DNA of 26,895 bases from NCBI GenBank assembly GCA_964618405.1, contig CAZUAY010000010.1, positions 1 to 26,895 of the forward strand, read 5' to 3'. Source of the DNA: JBBQIY01 sp964618405. Lineage in GTDB: Bacteria; Verrucomicrobiota; Kiritimatiellia; RFP12; UBA3636. Under the pieces are notes generated by a model. It worked only from the letters and a program-made list of their open reading frames with translations, was not told the origin of the DNA and did not search any database. Shown in pieces: positions 23,833 to 26,895 of this stretch; position 1 is the stretch's first letter; each line of letters begins with the position of its first letter. The position numbers and the translations under genes were made by a program.

Positions 23833-23868
23833 CGACAACGTTCGCGACAACGTTCGCGACGAAGTTTC
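23833..23868. repeat. Three tandem 12-bp units with hairpin, island C
   Basis: Two copies of CGACAACGTTCG and a diverged third match the 12-mers of islands A and B. The array is followed directly by TGGGGT (23869-23874) / ACCCCA (23885-23890), a hairpin at the same relative place as in island B. Confidence 0.75.
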
Positions 23869-23899
23869 TGGGGTGCTAAAAGTTACCCCATCGTTTTCT

Positions 23900-23939
23900 C
23901 GCGGTGCGGCCGCGCGGAGGGCTTGCCCATCGCAGCCCT
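23900..23939. repeat. Two short GC hairpins, island C right end
   Basis: CGCGG (23900-23904) / CCGCG (23910-23914) and AGGGCT (23918-23923) / AGCCCT (23934-23939) lie downstream of the minus-strand PHP gene and could contribute to its termination. The remaining 78 nt to 24018 show nothing I can identify. Confidence 0.35.
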
Positions 23940-24017
23940 TCTGGCGCGTTCCTCTGGCACGAGGGTAGATCGGTAATGCTGGAGAAGGGAGTACTATCTG
24001 CGATTATATTTCCCTGA

Positions 24018-24899
24018 TTAAGGTCTTTTAGTGAGTTCTGAACCCCTCTTATCCAGTGCGGCGAGGAACTCGTCCAGCCATTCAGGGGGACCGCCATGAC
24101 GCGCGAAGTTTAGGTCGATATCGGATTCATCGTGGCAGTCCGATCCTCCGGTAGAGAACAGTCCGTGACGTTCACAATAGGCGCGGTAAAGCACTCGGTA
24201 TTCGGGAGGAACGCTTGGATGGGCGCATTCAATTCCGTCAAGCTGACATAGCTTGCGGAGGGAATCCATGCGTGCCAAATCGTGTTTCAAAAAATAATGG
24301 AGAGGATGGGCGAGTGCAATCAAGCCGCCTGCAGCCTTGACGGCGGGAACGACATGCGCGACATCCGGATAGCTTGCTCGCGCGACTTTTTTTCTCGTCC
24401 GTTCCATGAATTCGTCGAATTCATCATGCTTTCGCAAAACAGCGTTGCGAACATGGGTGATGCCTTGCACATCCATGGCTTTCGCAGGCCGGTAGGTTGC
24501 AAGCAAAGCCTGACGTTGCTGATCGGTGAACGAGAAGCCGAGCGCCTGTACGCCTGCGCTAATGCCCGCACCGTAGGCCTGTTGCCATTGGCGGTAATCA
24601 TCGAGAACCGTTTGTAGCGCGGGCGGAATGGAGTTAGGCAAACCATAGCAGAGTAGATCGATATCACCAAATTCAGTTTTCACCGTCAATTCTGCTGCTC
24701 GGATCACGCGCACCTCGGGGTAGTGGCGTGCTACCTCGCGGACTTCGCTGAGTCCGTCGATCAGATGGTGCTCGGTGATCGCAAGGCAGCGTACGCCGTG
24801 TCGTCGCGCCGCCGTGAAATACGATTCTACTTCGGAGGTTGCGTCATAGCTCCACCCGGTGTGGAGGTGGAGGTCATACAGAGCAGTTGGTTGGGACAT
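24018..24899 (-). CDS. PHP-domain phosphoesterase
   Basis: The 293-aa metal-dependent hydrolase has a complete PHP set of metal ligands: LHLHTGWSYDA (His11, His13), TEHH (Glu43, His44), AAEL (Glu70), ALAHPLHYF (His198) and GGSDCHDE (Asp254, His256). The fold is closer to the RNase AM/YciV-like or TrpH-like PHP group (LHLHT...SYDA) than to the PHP protein at 19560, so the two are not recent duplicates. Probable activities are nucleotide 3',5'-bisphosphate or small phosphoester hydrolysis, inferred from the family only. AAGGAACTAAGG precedes the ATG at 24899. It starts 30 nt after the DUF4091 gene and is likely co-transcribed with it. Confidence 0.8.
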   Translation of the reverse strand: MSQPTALYDLHLHTGWSYDATSEVESYFTAARRHGVRCLAITEHHLIDGLSEVREVARHYPEVRVIRAAELTVKTEFGDIDLLCYGLPNSIPPALQTVLDDYRQWQQAYGAGISAGVQALGFSFTDQQRQALLATYRPAKAMDVQGITHVRNAVLRKHDEFDEFMERTRKKVARASYPDVAHVVPAVKAAGGLIALAHPLHYFLKHDLARMDSLRKLCQLDGIECAHPSVPPEYRVLYRAYCERHGLFSTGGSDCHDESDIDLNFARHGGPPEWLDEFLAALDKRGSELTKRP

Positions 24900-24929
24900 C
24901 CTTAGTTCCTTTCAATATAAACAAAGGGC

Positions 24930-26895
24930 TTAGTGAACATGCGATAGTAGCCAGTGACTGTACAGCCCTCGCACTGGCGTCGCCATTTTGGCGAGAGTGG
25001 AGAGTGCCTTTTCTGCACCGGCCACATCTCCGCCGAGAATAAGCATAGACTCGGGTCGCTTGGTGGAATCATTCTTGGTTCCGTGTTCCGGCGCCTGCTG
25101 CACGAAACGCACGACATAGCCACCCGCACGTGGATAATTTGCACCGAGGTCAGCCAAGTCTGGATGTTGCGCTAGCTTCGGGAGACACAGTCGCAGCTCT
25201 TCCAAGGTACCGGCAAACAACACGGGGTAGGGCAGGGCTGGATCCACAGTCGTTGATTCGGGGGAGGACAGCGCCAATCCGTCCGCAGCCGCTTTGAGGA
25301 ACTCCGCGACTTGGGGCGCCAGCGCCATTCCCGCAGGTATGACGAATGGTGCGACTCCATCACGGATCAATGTATGCAGACCGAAGTCCGCCCCCGCCTT
25401 CTGTACTGGAACAAGAGGTGTCAGTTCAGCAGTGAGGAGGAGTAAACGCTTCTTGGCTTCTCTAAACATCCCGGTATCATGGCGTACCATTGAGGTCACC
25501 AAGCCAGCTCCAGTCAAGGTATCACGAAAGCGGACGAGCGAATTCTCGCGCTCGCCTACAATTTCCTCCAGCCGGTCGGTATAGCGTTCCCGGATCTTCA
25601 CATCCGGCAGCGCTCGGATCATGGCACGCGCCAGCAACAGCAAGTTGCCATCATCGAGCCCATCACGCGCACCCTCCCAAGCGGCACTTCCGACCGGTCC
25701 CGTTTCGCCTGGATAGATCGCGGCTTCGCTCTGGTTCCAGCGGTAGTAGGTTTGGATCCAGCAGGCGTCCAGATCAAAGTATGCCGGATTCATGCCGCAA
25801 TGCCCACGCATCTGCGCATAAGGCTGCCAATGGTTGGCCGAGGAATGGTATGTCGTCGTCCAATGCTCAGGGCGAATAATTCCTTCAGCGCGACGCTTAT
25901 CGAGTGTCGCTTTGTGTAAGGTTCCGATAATCCACTGGCGCATGAAAGGCGCTACCATGTGTATGCGCTGATCGTCAGCTAAGGTCTCGGCGGATTGTGT
26001 GACACCCGGTTCCAGTCCCATCTGCAATGTCCGATAAGCGTGTTGCACCCACCACGCCAGCTTTTCAGCAGGGATTTCGTCGTCGATTGATCCAAAAACA
26101 CGCTCGATTCCGCGGTCTTTTAAATAGCGGGTGACTTCCCGCAGATACCATTCCTGGACGGCCGACTGCCGTATGTCGCCATCAGGAAAAGTACGTCCGT
26201 AAATCAGGCGGGTGAGTTGATTGTGTCCTTGCAAAAATCCGCTGCCCGTGCCGCCCATTGCCCAGCGTACATGCGTCATGCCGTGTTCCACAAGGCGATC
26301 GACAAACCAGTCCCACTCCGCGAAGTCCAGCGCGGGCAGATCGAGTCGGTTGCGGAAGCGGTTTGGATCGGCCTTGATCGCGTCGGTAAGGGTTTGCCCC
26401 GTGTCGCGTACCTGTACCTTGCTATACCAGTAGTGGGAATTTGGCGCATTGACGCCGCCGAGCGACTGACCGGCTACCCCGTGGGCGGCCATATCTGCTA
26501 GGTAATTGTGTGCGCGCTCCTCGTCCCAGACGTAGTCAAGCCCCTTAATCTTACGCGAACAGAGATAGTTGGCGACATTATTGACGTCAAATACCATAAA
26601 AGGACGTCGTGGAAAGCGGATGGGGTAGACATTCACGCGCAGCTCAACCTCCACCGGCTCGGCATCGGCCAGCGTGAAGGTCAAGCGAACGGGATGTGGA
26701 CCCGGTGGTGGCGTTTCCGTTCGGACGCGAAAATAGAAGAGACGGTCGTCGCCAGCAACGATGTTCAGCTCGCTACCGGGGTTTAATTTCAACCCATTCA
26801 TCGTGCGACCCCACAGCGTCTCAGGCATGAGTTCCGGCACAAAAATTTCGACGGCAATGCCCTTGGGAGCCGTTACTTGTACGGCAACCCGTCCT
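24930..26895 (-). CDS. DUF4091 glycoside-hydrolase-like protein, N-terminus outside window
   Basis: The open frame runs through the window edge, so 654 residues of the C-terminal side are visible and the start is missing; the GTG at 26840 and ATG at 26828 are internal. The first about 90 visible residues form a beta-sandwich-like domain (RLTFTLADAEPVEVELRVNV). A TIM-barrel-like region follows with MTHVRWAMGGTG and an acidic FGSIDDEIP motif, then the DUF4091 signature: a tryptophan-rich YYRWNQSEAAIYPGE and AAWEGARDGLDDGNLLLLARAM. The last about 180 residues include GGYVVRFVQQ and MLILGGDVAGAEKALSTLAKM, resembling the small domain that usually precedes the barrel in GH20/GH67 enzymes, here placed at the C-terminus. 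Probable glycan-active enzyme, substrate unknown, followed by a PHP gene. Confidence 0.75.
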   Translation of the reverse strand, partial: GRVAVQVTAPKGIAVEIFVPELMPETLWGRTMNGLKLNPGSELNIVAGDDRLFYFRVRTETPPPGPHPVRLTFTLADAEPVEVELRVNVYPIRFPRRPFMVFDVNNVANYLCSRKIKGLDYVWDEERAHNYLADMAAHGVAGQSLGGVNAPNSHYWYSKVQVRDTGQTLTDAIKADPNRFRNRLDLPALDFAEWDWFVDRLVEHGMTHVRWAMGGTGSGFLQGHNQLTRLIYGRTFPDGDIRQSAVQEWYLREVTRYLKDRGIERVFGSIDDEIPAEKLAWWVQHAYRTLQMGLEPGVTQSAETLADDQRIHMVAPFMRQWIIGTLHKATLDKRRAEGIIRPEHWTTTYHSSANHWQPYAQMRGHCGMNPAYFDLDACWIQTYYRWNQSEAAIYPGETGPVGSAAWEGARDGLDDGNLLLLARAMIRALPDVKIRERYTDRLEEIVGERENSLVRFRDTLTGAGLVTSMVRHDTGMFREAKKRLLLLTAELTPLVPVQKAGADFGLHTLIRDGVAPFVIPAGMALAPQVAEFLKAAADGLALSSPESTTVDPALPYPVLFAGTLEELRLCLPKLAQHPDLADLGANYPRAGGYVVRFVQQAPEHGTKNDSTKRPESMLILGGDVAGAEKALSTLAKMATPVRGLYSHWLLSHVH

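Noticed and set aside
23652..23968. Possible short genes in the gap after the ceramidase-like gene
   Set aside because: The frames are made of palindromes and repeats, with no ribosome-binding site or recognisable protein.

Overview
The window looks like chromosomal DNA of a free-living or gut/sediment bacterium of the Planctomycetes-Verrucomicrobia-Lentisphaerae group, most like Lentisphaerota/Kiritimatiellota. This is inferred from gene content: a Gfo/Idh/MocA oxidoreductase with an SAVP instead of EKP motif, a GH20-like hydrolase, a DUF4091 glycosidase-like protein, a ceramidase-like hydrolase and PPi-dependent phosphofructokinase. It also fits the mid-GC composition and repeat-rich intergenic islands. 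No rRNA, tRNA, CRISPR array, transposase or phage gene is visible. The taxonomic call is moderate confidence only.

Layout. 1-3609 (+): a promoter and long hairpin, then a Gfo/Idh/MocA oxidoreductase and a large glycoside-hydrolase-like protein, probably one carbohydrate-utilisation unit. 3663-7349 (-): a tightly overlapped three-gene operon (707-aa orphan, then yhhQ-type queuosine-precursor transporter, then prmA). 7430-10314 (+): a good sigma70 promoter driving asd, a 4'-phosphopantetheinyl transferase and thiD. 10480-12819 (+): a hybrid histidine kinase with a C-terminal receiver. 13129-13839 (+): a HAD-like protein that has lost several catalytic residues. 13874-15751 (-): mutL. 15885-18538 (+): DAHP synthase, PPi-phosphofructokinase and a T4-endonuclease-V-like glycosylase. 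18826-20357 (+): a hypothetical protein and a PHP phosphoesterase. 20475-23456 (+): an MFS transporter 3 nt ahead of a ceramidase-like hydrolase. 24018-26895 (-): a DUF4091 protein (N-terminus outside the window) followed by a second PHP phosphoesterase.

The most unusual structure lies between genes. Three islands (12821-13023, 18527-18820 and 23466-23890) are built from degenerate period-7 repeats, and each also has exactly three copies of a period-12 repeat with consensus near CGACAAAGYTWA. In two islands the period-12 array is followed by a TGGGGTGC hairpin. The heptamer repeats run into the 3' ends of thiD and the endonuclease-V-like gene and supply their last codons and stop. In the second island the repeats run up to within a few bases of the next start codon. 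This looks like a dispersed composite repeat family specific to this lineage and is the best candidate here for something undescribed. Secondary candidates are the 707-aa orphan, the degenerate HAD protein and an inverted repeat lying over the -35 box of the DAHP synthase promoter.
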